Below are positions 9,378 to 21,634 of a stretch of DNA of 59,742 nt, in pieces. The stretch lies in NCBI GenBank assembly GCA_037447655.1, contig JBBHKE010002141.1:1-59742 (forward strand). Reading direction: 5' to 3'. The stretch is from Zygnema cylindricum. Taxonomy: Eukaryota > Streptophyta > Zygnematophyceae > Zygnematales > Zygnemataceae. Position numbers and translations under genes: made by a program. Under the pieces are notes generated by a model. It saw only the letters and a program-made list of their open reading frames with translations, had not been told where the DNA came from and did no database searches. The stretch's first letter is position 1. Each line of letters opens with the position of its first letter.

Positions 9378-11176
9378 CTCTTCGCCATCTCCATATTTCT
9401 CCGTTGAGTGTTCCGGTACCACTAACCTTCCTGAAATCTCTAATTCCCCATCACTACCAAGTTTATGTTCATCGCTTGAAAAGCCTTCATATCCCCCTGA
9501 GCTACTCTCATGGCTCCTCTCCTCTCTCCTCTCCTTAGCCCATTCTTCCTCATCTCTTTCCACTTTTTCCCTTTTCCTTTTCTCAGGTACTCCTGCTTTA
9601 GCCCCTTTTTGAATAACCTTCAACCATTCTTCTCTCTTATCAAGATCTTTATCTCGATCCTTATCTCTATCTCTATCATTATCTTTCTCGTGATTCCCCG
9701 GAAAATCCTCTCTCACTATCAAACTTCTTTCACCAATATCTCGTGTTTCCGTATGTCCACTTGAAGAGATAGGAAAACTGATAGCCTCAGAGCGAGTATC
9801 AACCCCATTTCTATCCAAAGCACTTTTTTTTTCGTGGCTTTCAAAGTTTCCTTTACTCAGCCTGCCTTTTTCTGGTTTTCCCAGTTCAAACTTCTTGGTG
9901 GAAAGTAATTCACCTTTTTTTAGAGACTCTTCTATCCAGTCGAAAGTTACAACCACCTGAGCCAAATTTGAAAAGAAAAGACCTAAAAAGTTTATTTTCT
10001 TAATGTCCCACTAAAGGGAGAGAATAGAGGGCCATCAGAGAAATAATGCTTATTTAGGCATCAAAGAATTTTATCCTGAATCCTGGTTTTTACCATATAA
10101 TACGAGCAAAGATCTGATAAACACAAAAAGGTGACAGAAGCGATAAGCAAAGCGAAACAGAAACTGGAGTAAAAGACAACAGTAATAGTTAATTGTCTTA
10201 AAGGAAAAAACTAACCGGCGTTATTTTATGGAACTTCGACTTCCCGAGAATTCCAACCACCCGATCCCAATTGCTTGCCACTACATGTGTGACACCTGGC
10301 ACAAGCTGATTGGCTAGAGAGCCTCCCAGCTGCTGAATTTTTTTACGCCAGACCTGAAAACACGGCCAGAAAAATATAGCTTTAGAACCTGTTCTGTATT
10401 ACAACTTTTGAAACATTCAGAATAAAGTTTATGTGGCTCGGTTTAGGAAATATAGCAGTTGGTTTAGCATGTGAAATTGAATGATAGGAATATTTCTGTA
10501 CTTACAAATATTTTCTTCTTTCCATTCATCTAGAAAATTAACTTCACAGCTTCATCTTAAATAATCTTCTGGTGAAGAGAGAAACATTCAGATGAACACG
10601 AAGGAATGCATTACCAGGGACAAAAAATAAAACTTGCAAATAATAGGGTAATGACCCTATCGAAGTTTTACCCTCCCTTGTTTTGAAGGTAAATCGTACA
10701 ATTCGTACAACTTTTAAGGTAATTTTACAATTGCACAATTCACCCTCAACATCAGGGCAAAAGTATTTGATGTAATTACCCTAAGACTTGCAATTCCATG
10801 CAGGTTTCTCGCAAGTCCTCGAATCCATTCACTGTAATTAGAATAGAAAAGACTAATTTTTATGTCAATATTTTGAGTTCCTATACATAAATTAGTGAGG
10901 ACCACAATAGAGAAAAATGTAAAAAATAAGGGGACCACAAGTGTCTCCAATCTTGCGTATGTGAATTGCAGCAGACACAGGTAAGTCCATCAAACATAGA
11001 AAACAACAGAAATGGGGAGTAGGAAACAGCCATAAATTGAGAACAAGACCGAAGGCAATATACTGAAAGAGACGACAACAAGAAGGCAAACTATGGCTGC
11101 CTACCATCACGCGTCCTGCTTGCACGCCTCCTTCGACCAGGAGCAGCCGGAGTCCTGCAAAGTACTCATTAGCCAT
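9378..11176 (-). CDS. DNA polymerase lambda-like, BRCT-domain exons only (partial gene)
   Basis: Three exons join in frame. 11176-11105 reads MANEYFAGLRLLLVEGGVQA... and ends at a GTAGGC donor. 10353-10216 is VWRKKIQQLGGSLANQ ... PGVTHVVASNWDRV. 9956-9378 starts VVVTFDWIEESLKKGELL. Together they make a BRCT domain (about residues 5-95) with the GG, THVVA and W signatures. The pattern G-V-Q-x-x-R...W-x-x-K-x-x-Q-x-G resembles plant polymerase lambda, a gap-filling repair polymerase. A Ser/Asp/Glu/Lys-rich linker follows, with a (DR/DK)n tract. Exon 3 ends at GAG|GTAAGC, so more exons are expected, but no Pol X catalytic motif was seen down to base 1. If the donor is not used, the frame stops at 9324, giving a BRCT-only protein of about 280 residues. 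It could be another BRCT protein; polymerase lambda is the preferred reading. Confidence 0.6.
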
Positions 11177-11250
11177 GGCCGCTTGAAAAAAATAGACAAG
11201 CAACCACGTGGCAATAAACAAAAGGAAAATTGCCACGTGTTAAGGTACAG

Positions 11251-11785
11251 TACACCGCCAATCGTTATTAGCGTTGTGTACGCTAATTCCGTCCCGCTTT
11301 TTTTTTTTATTATTCTCCATTAGTGTAGTTCATTCTATTTTTTTCTTTATTCTATTTAGGGTTATTTTCAGTACGTTGTCTCTTAAATAGAGTGGTGTAC
11401 GGTCAGTGTCATACCGTACATAAATGTACCTTTTTAAGTTAAAAATTGCAATAAATTAGTTTTAGTAACCGCGGACGCATGAGAATGTGCGTTTTAAAAA
11501 GGAAAAAAAACCAGGTCGTTAAAAATCCCGCTCGCACATATTCGTCCGACACCCGCGTGTCGACCGTGTGAATGTACGATGATTTGTCAAATTTTGTACG
11601 AAGACCTATATTAGTGTAAGCATATTTGCGACCGACATTTCTTTTTCAAAGATCCAAATTACCATAACCAAACAATTAGAATGTATGATTTTTTCCAAAA
11701 TTTTCAAATTCTTAAATAGCGTACACCACGGTAATTATTTTTATACGCTAAAAAAACTTACACGCTAATAACGATTGGCGGTGTA
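11251..11785. mobile_element. TACACCG-family MITE upstream of the BRCT gene
   Basis: Inverted ends TACACCGCCAATCGTTATTAG and its reverse complement, CTAATAACGATTGGCGGTGTA, enclose about 535 bp of AT-rich non-coding sequence. The family also occurs at 21009-22401 and 24184-27129. It lies only about 75 bp upstream of the BRCT gene's start codon, in its 5' region. The target duplication is not clear beyond TA. Confidence 0.75.
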
Positions 11786-11872
11786 CCAAGTATTCCAAAA
11801 AGGATCGCCACGTAGAAGTACGGTTGGGTTAGAAATTTAGAATGTACAGTGAAATAGACATTTATCGTATTA

Positions 11873-12599
11873 GGGTGAAGTTCCATTAGACGAAAAGTGA
11901 GCTTGTTTACAGAAATTCGGACCTCTCCGTACTACGCCGTACGTATTATTTTGTTTTTATGTGGAAAACAACATTACAGAGAATCTTGCTAATATTCTCC
12001 AAAAGTCTGGGAGTTAACAGTGACCGTTGGATATTTTTTCGCGAAGCATTCGCTTCGAAAGTTTCTGTAAATGGTGATGTACCTCGCGAGGTACATCACC
12101 AATTACAGAAAAAATTGAGCCACGACACGTTGGATAATGAGCATACGTGTCAAGTTGGCAACCAACGGAAATCAAAAAATTTCGCACATGATAAACGCAT
12201 TCAAAAATCTAGCAGAAAATACAAACGAAATCTCGTAACGCACTTTTTTCATGCTATTTTTGTTGTCACCCATTCGTCACACTATTTCTGACAGCGCTCA
12301 TTCGTCACGCGTAAAAACAAGAACCCTAAAGAAATGCGGTGGTATCTCACAAGGCGTCTACAAAAAGTACAAAACCTGTATTGAACGATGACCTGGTACG
12401 CACGAGCATGGTACGCAAATGAAGATTTTTGGTCGGTGTGAAAATCATTGACGATTTTCAATATCAATCTATAGATACGTGGCACCACTCTTTTGCTACC
12501 ACGTGGATTACAGACTCTCCGCAATGGAATTTCGTTCAAATTGTAGCATCCTGTAATGTTGGCCGTACAATTACAGAATGTCCTAATGGAACTTCACCC
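11873..12599. mobile_element. Harbinger-like MITE, GGGTGAAGTTCCATT family, TTA target duplication
   Basis: The ends GGGTGAAGTTCCATTAG and CTAATGGAACTTCACCC are perfect inverted repeats, flanked by TTA at 11870-11872 and 12600-12602. It is 727 bp long. The interior carries a perfect 28-bp palindrome at 12073-12100, centred on CTCGCGAG. The 3-bp TTA duplication fits the PIF/Harbinger superfamily, whose transposase is encoded at 5720-7027. Confidence 0.85.
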
Positions 12600-12602
12600 T
12601 TA

Positions 12603-13245
12603 GAAACGTGTGAGCATTTCATGCGGAGCCCGGAAATCTCGAGTTTCCGACATTAATAATTTCGTGCCACCCTTTTCGTGCGGCTTTTGCTCGAGATGTT
12701 CGTACTTTTAGAACATAAGATACATTGCAATACTGAGAAATGCCTCATGTTTCGCCACATTGGCACATTCTGAGGAGAAAAAAAGTCTCAAAAAGGTACT
12801 AAAAAAAGTCACTACAGTACTGTATCAGAGTACCGAAGCGTACCGTACTTCATGAAGAATTCAAGCATTCAAATATAGTAGTACTTTACTGAACCGTTAA
12901 CCATGCGCGTTCCACATGTATCTCACTGTTCACAACTTCTGCAAGTCACTTTTCCATGTGATGCACATTCTACAGTACTTTGCAAAACTGTGGTCTCATA
13001 ACTTTCAGATTTTCTATTCCAAACAAGTCCTCTACAATACTCTCATTAAAAGGAAAACCAGTGAAAGCGTAGTACTAGTTCGTTGTAACGTTATTCAATG
13101 CTGGAATTTGTACTCCAAATTGTACTCTGCTGAAAGCTCCCTCTCTCCCTGCCTCCTCCGTGACTGGATTCGTGTATCCAGGAGCAGCCATAGTTTTTTC
13201 TTGCTTTTCCTATTATTCGCCGTGTTTTCCGTACAGCCAGCAGCC
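12603..13245. other. 5' region of the ATP synthase delta gene
   Basis: No further gene seen. The stretch 13130-13240 is CT-rich (CTCCCTCTCTCCCTGCC) and is likely the 5' leader of the downstream gene. An in-frame ATG at 12916 is far too early for this protein family. Confidence 0.4.
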
Positions 13246-14957
13246 ATGCTGAGACACGCCGTACGGATTCTGCATTCTCAAGCCAGAAACAAGGCTCAGC
13301 CTTCTCTCCTTGGTGGAGTTAGGCATTTTGCAGAAGCTCCAAGCACTGTTGAGCTTCCTGAGACTTTCAAAGATGCTTTCAAAAAAGTGGCCCCCAACTT
13401 GGATCTTCCTAAGACTCCTGTCAGCTATCTGAAACCAAGGCCTCCTGTGCCTTCTACTATTCCTGAGAAACTGACCGTTAACTTTGCCCTTCCACATGAG
13501 TTGCCGTATATGGCCAAGCAGGTGATGAGGAATGATATACATGATATTTCCTAGAAGGATAAAAAATTTATCAGAAGTAGCCAAGTGTTTGATTTAAGTT
13601 CAGTTTTTTTTGTTTTTTAGGGCATGTATTTGTGTCGCGTTTTTAGTTGGAGTAATATCTTTAGTAGTCTTTTTTCCTGGGTTCTGGCAATATGAATATG
13701 GCATAGATAGTGCATTCTGGATGTTTGATATTCATTTCTCGCACATTTCTGTTTGCTGATTTTTTGCGTCAAGTCTTGACAAAGTTATTTTCTACGATTT
13801 CTTATGCAATCAAGGCGTTGAGGTTTTCGTTTTAGGTTTCTTTGTCCTGATTTTTCCCTGACAAGAATCGGTAAAATTGCTGTGAATTGTTTGAGGAAGT
13901 TTCAGAAACGAGGTCGAGTTCTTTTTTTTGACTTAATATCTTATCTTTTTCAGAAATCTCTCACTTATTTAGGACGTTTATTTTCTTCTTCAATGCCGAA
14001 GAAGTCATTATTCCTACCTTTTGCACATCTTCTTTGAAACTCATCAAGGATAGTAACCCTAAACCTAGTTTCAAAGTATGAAAACTTAGCTGATTCAACC
14101 TTCAAGCATTTGATATGCTTATATTTGACTAAGTTAGCTTTTTAGGTTTGATGTCAAATTTTATCCTCCTTAACGACTTGACGTGTTCAAGATTATGATT
14201 GACTTTAATTTAGTAACTGTTCATCAACTGCATTGCATTTTATTTCTGTTACGAGTCCATCCTATTATGACTACATGTTTGTTGTAGGCTCTTAGATGTT
14301 ATGCTTGCTAACAAGTTGTTAATCAATCACCTCTTGGAAACAATATTGGAGTAAGTTATTGTGACTATCATTTACTGTTACTTGGGTCTATACTTTTTGC
14401 AAAATTTTGTTTGATCTTGCAGCCATCACATGCCTGTGTCTTTTCTGAATGAATTGGTACATTCATGTTGATGACTACAAGGGATTGCTCATGTACTATT
14501 TCTGATTGAAATACATAAATTTTAATGTGAAGAACTCAAGAAATCAACACAGGGAATTAAGGCAGGAAACTGTCTCCTCTGCTCACATCCGATGGTGGGT
14601 TGGAGGTTGCAGGCTGACCAAGTTATTGTCCCAGCTACCTCTGGACAGATGGGAGTGCTTCCTGGTCATGTACCAACTATTGCAGAGCTCAAGCCAGGTG
14701 TGCTTTCAATAGTGGAAGGAGGAACTGAGACGAAGTACTTTGTCAGCAGCGGCTTTGCTTTCATTCATGCAAACTCTGTGTTGGATGTCTGTGCGATCGA
14801 GGCTGTTCCACTTGACAAGATCGATCCGGAGGAAGTGAAGAAGGGCTTGGCGTCATATACCACAAAGCTTGGGACTGCAGTGACAGAGTTGGAGAAAGCA
14901 GAAGCACAGATTGGAGTGGAGGTGCACGCAGCTCTCAACTCTGCCTTAGGATTGTGA
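13246..14957 (+). CDS. Mitochondrial ATP synthase F1 subunit delta (plant delta', bacterial epsilon homologue)
   Basis: Two exons, 13246-13521 and 14613-14957, encode 206 residues, close to the roughly 203 of the Arabidopsis protein. The protein belongs to the central stalk of the F1Fo ATP synthase, coupling rotor and catalytic head in the mitochondrial matrix. The N-terminus [18 protein letters not shown] is Arg-rich and amphipathic, as in mitochondrial presequences, and is followed by RHFAEAPS. The mature part has the family pattern: [65 protein letters not shown] and [17 protein letters not shown]. Exon 1 ends AAGCAG|GTGATG and exon 2 starts TTGCAG|GCTGAC, both phase 0. The intron is about 1.09 kb. 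The chosen ATG is the only one that gives a sensible presequence. It appears intact. Confidence 0.95.
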
Positions 14958-16300
14958 GCGAAGTCATACTGAAAGTTTTATGCCTGTCTTTTTATTTCCA
15001 CCCATATGAATTGCAGAGAGCAAGAGCTTGTCCAGTGGGTTTGTTGGCAGTAATATTCTCTATTTCTTGATGTCAGGAAGGGAAGCGTTTTAGTGAAATG
15101 ATTGTTTAGAAAATGACGAACAAATGTAGGCGAAAGTGTTTTATTTGTACATGCCGGTTGCGAATTGCATCCAATGCATGCTCTCATCCTAAGTTTGTTT
15201 TTTTGCTACATCCACATGTGCAACAGGGTGGGTTCTTTTCTTAACATGTATGTGTCCGAACCATATTCGGTCATGGTTTGCTGTTTTGAAATAATATCAT
15301 TCTCTCATGTTTTTCGCAGAATATGCGGGGTAGCTCGAATCAGTTATTATTGTGTTGCGTCTAATATGGCTGTCTTATGTTTATCACCATTTTGGGTTCT
15401 GGGTGTAAGAATCAGGAAACTATTGCTGACTTTACAAAATGATGTCCAATATGTTTTTACAGTTTTCAACGTAGGTTTAATGTGCGACAACAGTTAACAA
15501 CGCTATATATTGTAAGCCTGTAGATGCGCATACTATATGTGAAACGCCTGTCTAATGCGCCTTCTGTACGGGGTGCCCATATATAGTGTTTCAAAGTGTT
15601 TTCGCCCATTAAACCTATGGTTCTCAGTATTTGGTGTTGTTGTGGTGGCTCTGACGAAGATTGTACATGACCTTGGGTGTCAGATCTCTATACAAGTATT
15701 TTCTACAACCCCAAAGAAAGTTTTCCCAGACGCGATAGAAGATGTTGCCGAAACTTTTACAGCATGTTACATTATTGCTAATTGAGATGTATGTCATCTC
15801 CTGCAAGTAGTGTGGTCCTATTTAAAACCATGCCATAGTCATCATCATTACTTGAATGTGTGGCAAGAAGATACAACTTATCTTCTACTCATTTGCATTC
15901 GTTGCTCAAAACTAAAAGTAATCAGGCGGCGTCATCTCGAGAAAACTACACTGCCCATCGCTATTGAAAAAATTGTTAGTGTAAATTGCAAAATTAGGAT
16001 GTATAATACTAACTCAGTATAGGGAGAGGTGGCAGTTTGTAGACCACTCCCTTAAAGTGCGTTATTTCCACTACATGATTTGCGGCTAGAAAAGGTCGCG
16101 ACCCCGGATTAGTGTAATTAACTCTAATAGTGATAGCTGGTGCTTTTTTTGCCACTTAAATCGACCTTTCTTGTGCACGCGTGCCCAATTTTCATTTGGA
16201 GACCGCCGTTTGAAAGGGAAAATAATGTTCACCTTCCCATTACAAATGTTGTAAGCATAACCAACAAGCATGCCCTGAGACAAACGAGTTTAAAGGTTGA
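14958..16300. other. 3' region and spacer after the ATP synthase gene
   Basis: 14958 to about 15200 is probably 3' UTR. Beyond that there is AT-rich sequence without a recognisable gene; the open frames at 15165-16022 show no family motifs. Confidence 0.4.
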
Positions 16301-16329
16301 AGAAAAAAGTCAATGCTTACATGGTTTCT

Positions 16330-16560
16330 TAGTTATGTTGGTGGTGGTTTGGTATGTTTTGCGGTCTGCTATTTGTTGTTATTTTTTTAACTCATTTTTT
16401 CCACGACCTTTTGTTCGTTTGCCTTTTTTGTGTGCTAGTTTCTTTTTGCAGTTCTTTCTCGTTTTAGCTTCTGCCTTGCTTTAGTTTTTTCAGCTTCGGT
16501 TTTGCTTGTTTGCTTCTCTGTACTCAAGTGGTTTATCATCACGTTTTCTTAATAAAACTT
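16330..16560 (+). repeat. LINE 3'-tail fragment
   Basis: The T-rich sequence ending CTGTACTCAAGTGGTTTATCATCACG, then TTTTCTTAATAAAA, matches the tails of the LINE copies near 1470-1505 and 56895-56940. No coding part precedes it, so it is a 5'-truncated copy. Confidence 0.55.
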
Positions 16561-17924
16561 ATTATCTATTTTGCCTGTAGTAAGAGTTTCACAAGTGCAC
16601 ACAGTAATTTTAGCAAACTCAACTTCTACATGTCCTCCAGATGGTAAAAAGAACCTTTTGGTAAATGGTCTCTTTCTCATAAATGTTAAAGTAGCATCTT
16701 TGATGGCACTAGAGCTGGAAATTTTAAATATCACTACAAGACCAAACTTGGTAACTCAAAGCATTCACACCCTTGATTCTCACCACTTCTTTCCTAAAAA
16801 GTCCAGCACACAGACCGATGAGGTCTAATTTGAAGTATTGTTGACCACACAGAGCCACTAATAGTCCAATTATTTTGCCTCTTCAAAAAACCAACTCAAA
16901 AGCTTGTTGAGTGAAGTAAATATGAAGGGCTCTTGCAAGTAGCAAAAAATATACCACCGCTCCTTAACAATGCTAGGTACTCCACCGTGAATCGCCATTA
17001 GCGTTAATAATACTAAGTCAGAGGGTGTTTTTGTTGCCATCTGACCACAAAATAGCGTTAATAACACTAATTGTCTTCTTACTGGTTATTCTTTTAATGT
17101 TTCCAAATTATCCACGTCATTCGGAAATGTATTAGAACTAGTAGCGGTAATACAAGCTTCGTGCCAATAATTTCTTTACTCTAATAGCCATTCACAGTGT
17201 ACATATACAGTGTACGTATAATAGTATATTCCAGCTTGGCCTGTCTAGTAAAAATAAAAAAAAGTCACCATCATCCTCTTAGTACGCAATTTTTTTTAAA
17301 GAAAAATAAATTGGACATTGTGGAAATAATTCTACCATCCTCTTCACTATTCATCGACAATTTTATTGTCCGTCTCAAAGCCAAACTTGCCTTGTGGGAC
17401 AGGAGCATAAATGGGCTTAATACCAAAGGGTCTCAACTACTACTACCCACTACTACCTATTCATTGTTTTTTTGTCCTTTATGCCTACTAGGTTCAACCG
17501 AGTGTCCTAGAATAAGATACAACTATCGACTTTTCGACAGCCACACAACTTTTCAAATAACCTTCACTTATTACCATAGAACAAAAAATTAGGTCTTTCG
17601 ACTAAGATAGAATACGTACCTTGCAAATTCCCAGGTGGAAATTTGAATCCCCTCGCGAATGAGGTGGGAAAACATCACATTATAAGCGTAGCCGTTCATG
17701 GGTTGCAGAATGTTGCACTCTCTTTCCATGCGTCATAGCCTTACTAGTTAGATCCCTCAGAACCGTTTGCACCCCATTCAATGCCATAAAACTATTTGAG
17801 AAACTTGAAGAGGGAACCATAATAAATGATCAAGAAAAGTGGAGAATCCATTTTTTTTTGTTTTGTTTTCTCCATTGCTTGAAAATTTGACTAATTTGAA
17901 ACACAAAAGTTGAATCTTCATTCC
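16561..17924. other. Spacer, with a fragment of the TACACCG family
   Basis: ACCGTGAATCGCCATTAGCG near 16983 and AGCGTTAATAACACTAATTG near 17053 are partial ends of the TACACCG family. No gene recognised. The end of the interval is the 3' flank of the permease. Confidence 0.4.
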
Positions 17925-20168
17925 TTAAGACGGCGGTCGTAGACCAAGAAAAAGGGCAATTCCCATGAGAAGCCCTAAGGTTAGCCTTCCCCCCGGAAGC
18001 ATGATAGGATGTTTGGAGACTTTCGTTTCTCTGCAAAACGACAACTTCACAGTTAGGAAGAATAAACTGCATTACATGAAAGAATATAACCAAAGTAAAA
18101 ACATGAAGGCAACAGAGAAGTTGTACGCTTCAAAGCAAGAATAAATGTCATCTGATCAAACTCTGCGTCCTAATACTCCAAAATTACCTGGCAAAAACTA
18201 CTAGAGTCTATGGTATCCCTGTGACTTGGATTTGTGAACCGGTTCAAAAGTATAATATTTCCAGTTCCCAGCTTATCTGATAGTAACTCATCCTTTTGGA
18301 GTTCTGACATTCACAAACCAGAACGGTTTCATTTTATGGCCAATTTATACAGAAAGACCAAGTCAGAAACCAGTTTACCTTTTTTTCATTTTTCTATGTT
18401 TTGATGTATATAAAGGGGAGGATGGGCACCTGAAAGGACTGCCGTACCGAAGGACCCATGCCATTGCAGGTGGCAAAATACCAAACAGAAAACAATTGAA
18501 ATATAATCCCGCATAGTCCAAAGCTGATGAAAAAATGGCCGGACACGAAATGGCTAAAACCAGAGGCGGTACTATAGCAAATGCAAACACCCACGCGTTT
18601 TTCATAGCTCTCTTATTTTGCACATCCTTTTGACTTTTAGTATTTTCTCCAACCGAAATACTCTCGGAAGCAGTTGACTTTCCAGAGTCCAAAACAGGTG
18701 TTAGAGTCGTTTTCCACATATCGATTGTATCCGACAATTGTTTTGGAAAGCTTAATGCATAACCAATAAGAGTCGTTCCTAAGGCAGAGAATGCAAACGC
18801 TCGGACACAAGGAGCTGCTGAAGTTCCAAGAGAGAGCAACAAGTGAATAGGATTTGTCGCAGAAGAACTTGAAGAAGGAGAAGAAGAAGATACTGAAGGA
18901 ATAATGCCGAGAATTACTGTATTCCACGCCAAGACCATAGCCAGAGGGATGGTGCCTCCAAGCAGAACAGCTTTTCTCGATCGACGCACGTCACTTCTTA
19001 AAAGGCTACAAATAAGAGGAGTGACCACATGGAAACCTAATGTTAAGACTGTGATGGGGACAGCTGGCAGCATTGCAGAGGGTTTCCAAACAGAGGTTGA
19101 GAGGGCTCTTTGAAAAGCAATGTGGGGCAACCCTAACGCTAAGAGAAGAGCAGATGAAGCAAGCATTAATCCACACAAAATACGGTTCATATTATCGACT
19201 AAACTGAAAGGACCCATAGTTACAGCCCATGCTATGACACCGGTGCAAGTGAGGGAAGCCATAGAAGGAGATAACAGAGAACTCGTCGCTACAGACAAAA
19301 TATCACCGAGTCCGGCGATACAAGCGACTAAAAGGGCATAGTTGAGGGCTCCATAGACAGTGGCGGCAATTAATGCTCCTAATGGACCGAGCGTTTCGGC
19401 GGCCAATCCGGTAAAACTCACTTCTTGTAAACCATTGGCTGCCATGGTGGCGTGACTGACTTCAACTACAAGAAGAATGGAAGCCATAACATAGGACCAA
19501 CAGGCGAGAATGATGAGCGTGGAGGGAAGTAACCCGGATGGGAGAGTGAAAGCAGGTAAACCTAAAACTCCTGGTCCCACTGCTGTTCCGACCACAAGAC
19601 TGATACATGTCAAAAGTCCACTTTTTTTGTTTTCACCGTTGTTTTCTGCCTGAGATTCAGAATCTTTGTTGAGAAATCCGTCTGAGTCCTGACTGTCAAC
19701 CAGTACTTGTGACGCCTGAACCTTAAACCTCCATCTGCTCCTTTGAAGATTCTTCTGTGGAAAGCGATGGCTGGGTTTTGTGAGAACACCCCACTCTCTG
19801 AGGCCATTTTTCCAACCAGTTCCTCCAAGCTCTAAGCTGAAAGTGTTTCTCTGTCTAGAATGGGAATCCTGTCTGAGAATTCCTCCCACATCAATTTTTG
19901 TATAGGCGTTTGCTTTACTCTCAGAAATGAATATAGACGATTGGTAGGTTCTCAAACCTCCTACGCTCAATCTTGACACGTGAGAATGGAAGCTGCTGCA
20001 TTGCAGAGTCACAGAAGACTGTACGGAGTGTACGGAGTGTACGGGATGTACTGCAAAAGAAGTGTAATAGAAATGTTGCTTTTCCCGAAAAGACTCGACT
20101 TTTAATACTGGTGGCTCGATAGATGTTTTCGGTGACAAGGACAAAGAGTTTGATGAGAGAAGATGCAT
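17925..20168 (-). CDS. Aromatic amino acid (Trp/Tyr) permease, HAAAP family, probably plastid-targeted
   Basis: Two exons, 20168-18379 and 18030-17925, give 631 residues. The first about 150 residues are Ser-rich and poor in acidic residues, like a plastid transit peptide, and include a VHSVHSVQ mini-repeat. The membrane part starts near residue 184 with LLTCISLVVGTAVGPGVLGLP, the helix-1 signature of tryptophan/tyrosine permeases. About ten hydrophobic segments follow, with a Ser-rich loop (SVSSSSPSSSSSA). Exon 1 alone reaches an apparent stop, but its TAA lies inside an AG|GTAAAC donor. Splicing to GCAG|A at 18030 restores frame and adds MLPGGRLTLGLLMGIALFLG, the missing last helix, before a TAA at 17925-17927. 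The family imports aromatic amino acids with protons; substrate and location here are inferred. It appears intact. Confidence 0.85.
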
Positions 20169-20378
20169 TAAGGCTTTTGTTTTATTTGCATATTCCGTTG
20201 GCTATTACGTCTGATGATTGTGAATGTAAAGCGCAGACTATGCAGCAATCCGACGAGGAATTCGAAAAGGAAAAAGAAAAGCTCAAAGAACCATACAGAA
20301 GATCGCTGTCACAAGAATGTCGAAAGTTTTCACTATTTTTTCACTTTCCTCAAAATCATCATATATAATATAAACTTA
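20169..20378. other. 5' flank of the permease
   Basis: A short upstream region before a truncated MITE at 20379. No other feature seen. Confidence 0.4.
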
Positions 20379-20603
20379 GGGTGAAGTTCCATTAGACGAA
20401 AAGTGAGCTTGTTTACAGAAATTCGGACCCCTCCGTGCTACGCCGTACGTCTTATTTTGTTTTTATGCGAAAAATAACATTACAGAGAATCTTGCTAATA
20501 TTCTCCAAAAGTCTGGGAGTTAACAGTGACCGTTGGATATTTTTTCGCGAAGCATTCGCTTCGAAAGTTTCTGTAAATGGTGATGTACCTCGCGAGGTAC
20601 ATC
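20379..20603. mobile_element. Truncated GGGTGAAG-family (Harbinger-like) MITE
   Basis: It begins after TTA with GGGTGAAGTTCCATTAGACG and runs nearly identical to the left part of 11873-12599. It stops inside the second arm of the central CTCGCGAG palindrome (…GAGGTACATC). The right half is absent. Confidence 0.8.
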
Positions 20604-21005
20604 CATGATACTAATTTATCATGTACTCTAATTTGTAAACTGCTTTGTAAAAATTTTCAGCACATAATATGTCCACACTAAAAAACAAATTTGTACGAAA
20701 CTGTTCAAATCGTACGCCGTCGCGTTTTTTTGACATCTGCGTATGCCGGAAAATATTTACGCAATTATATATTATTATATTTTCTGTACTTTTAAATATA
20801 AAAATGTACGGTGTAGTACAGATATAACAGTCCGTACACCACACTATTTAAAAGGGAACTAAATTACAGTTATGAACCGCATTGAGCGGGGTACCTCAAA
20901 TAACGTGCAAAAACATTTAGCGTACTTTATTCTATTTGAGAATTTGCCCCAAAAAAAGGGGTACCCCAATTAGCGTCATGTACGCTAATAGCGATTCGCG
21001 GTGTA
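20604..21005. repeat. Partial TACACCG-family element
   Basis: The right end CGATTCGCGGTGTA is at 20992-21005. The left end is unclear; a GTACACCACAC string lies near 20834. Contains GGGTACC-bounded AT-rich sequence similar to the end of the 22181-22401 unit. Confidence 0.5.
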
Positions 21006-21008
21006 CTG

Positions 21009-21631
21009 TACACCGCGAATCGTAATTAGAGTAAATTACTCTAATTCGGTCGCTCGAAATTTCGACTCTATCACATCAAATAGAGTAATCGATTCTAATT
21101 TTTTCATTATTCTAATTTAGGTGAGGTTTAATTAGCGTAAAAAATTCTAATATATGTTATTTTTAAATAGTGTAGAGTACGGACAACGTCTGACCGTGTA
21201 AAACTGTACTTTTATAAGAAAAAAAAGTACAAATAATGATTTAATAGAATCGCGCTCGCACTTGAAATCGCATTAAACAAAAAAGTCAATCACATCGAAA
21301 AAAAGCCGTTCACATAACTCTCGTCCGTCGACAGCATCGTCGTCAGTGTGAACATTAACTGACATTCAATGCGACAAATATTATAAGCGTCATAATGACG
21401 TCAATACTACACCGGACTGACACATTTTGTACGTCTACATAATTTAGTGTTCATAATTATCGCGCACATAATTATCGCCGACATAACCCAATATAGAATA
21501 ACTAAATAAATTAGAGTAAACTTCATAGTTGAAAAAGCTCTATCACATAAATTAGCGTCAATTGCTCTAATTGTTTTTTTTTGTTTTTTTACTCTAATTT
21601 TTTCATTACTCTAATTACGATTCGCGGTGTA
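21009..21631. mobile_element. TACACCG-family MITE, unit 1 of a back-to-back chain
   Basis: The ends TACACCGCGAATCGTAATTAG and CTAATTACGATTCGCGGTGTA are perfect inverted repeats. It is joined to the neighbouring units by GGTG-TACTGTA-CACC on the left and GGTG-TACAGTA-CACC on the right. Non-coding. Confidence 0.8.
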
Positions 21632-21634
21632 CAG

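Noticed and set aside
12916-13554. Longer ATP synthase delta frame starting at 12916
   Set aside because: Extra 110 residues would precede a good mitochondrial presequence; the family starts at the 13246 ATG.
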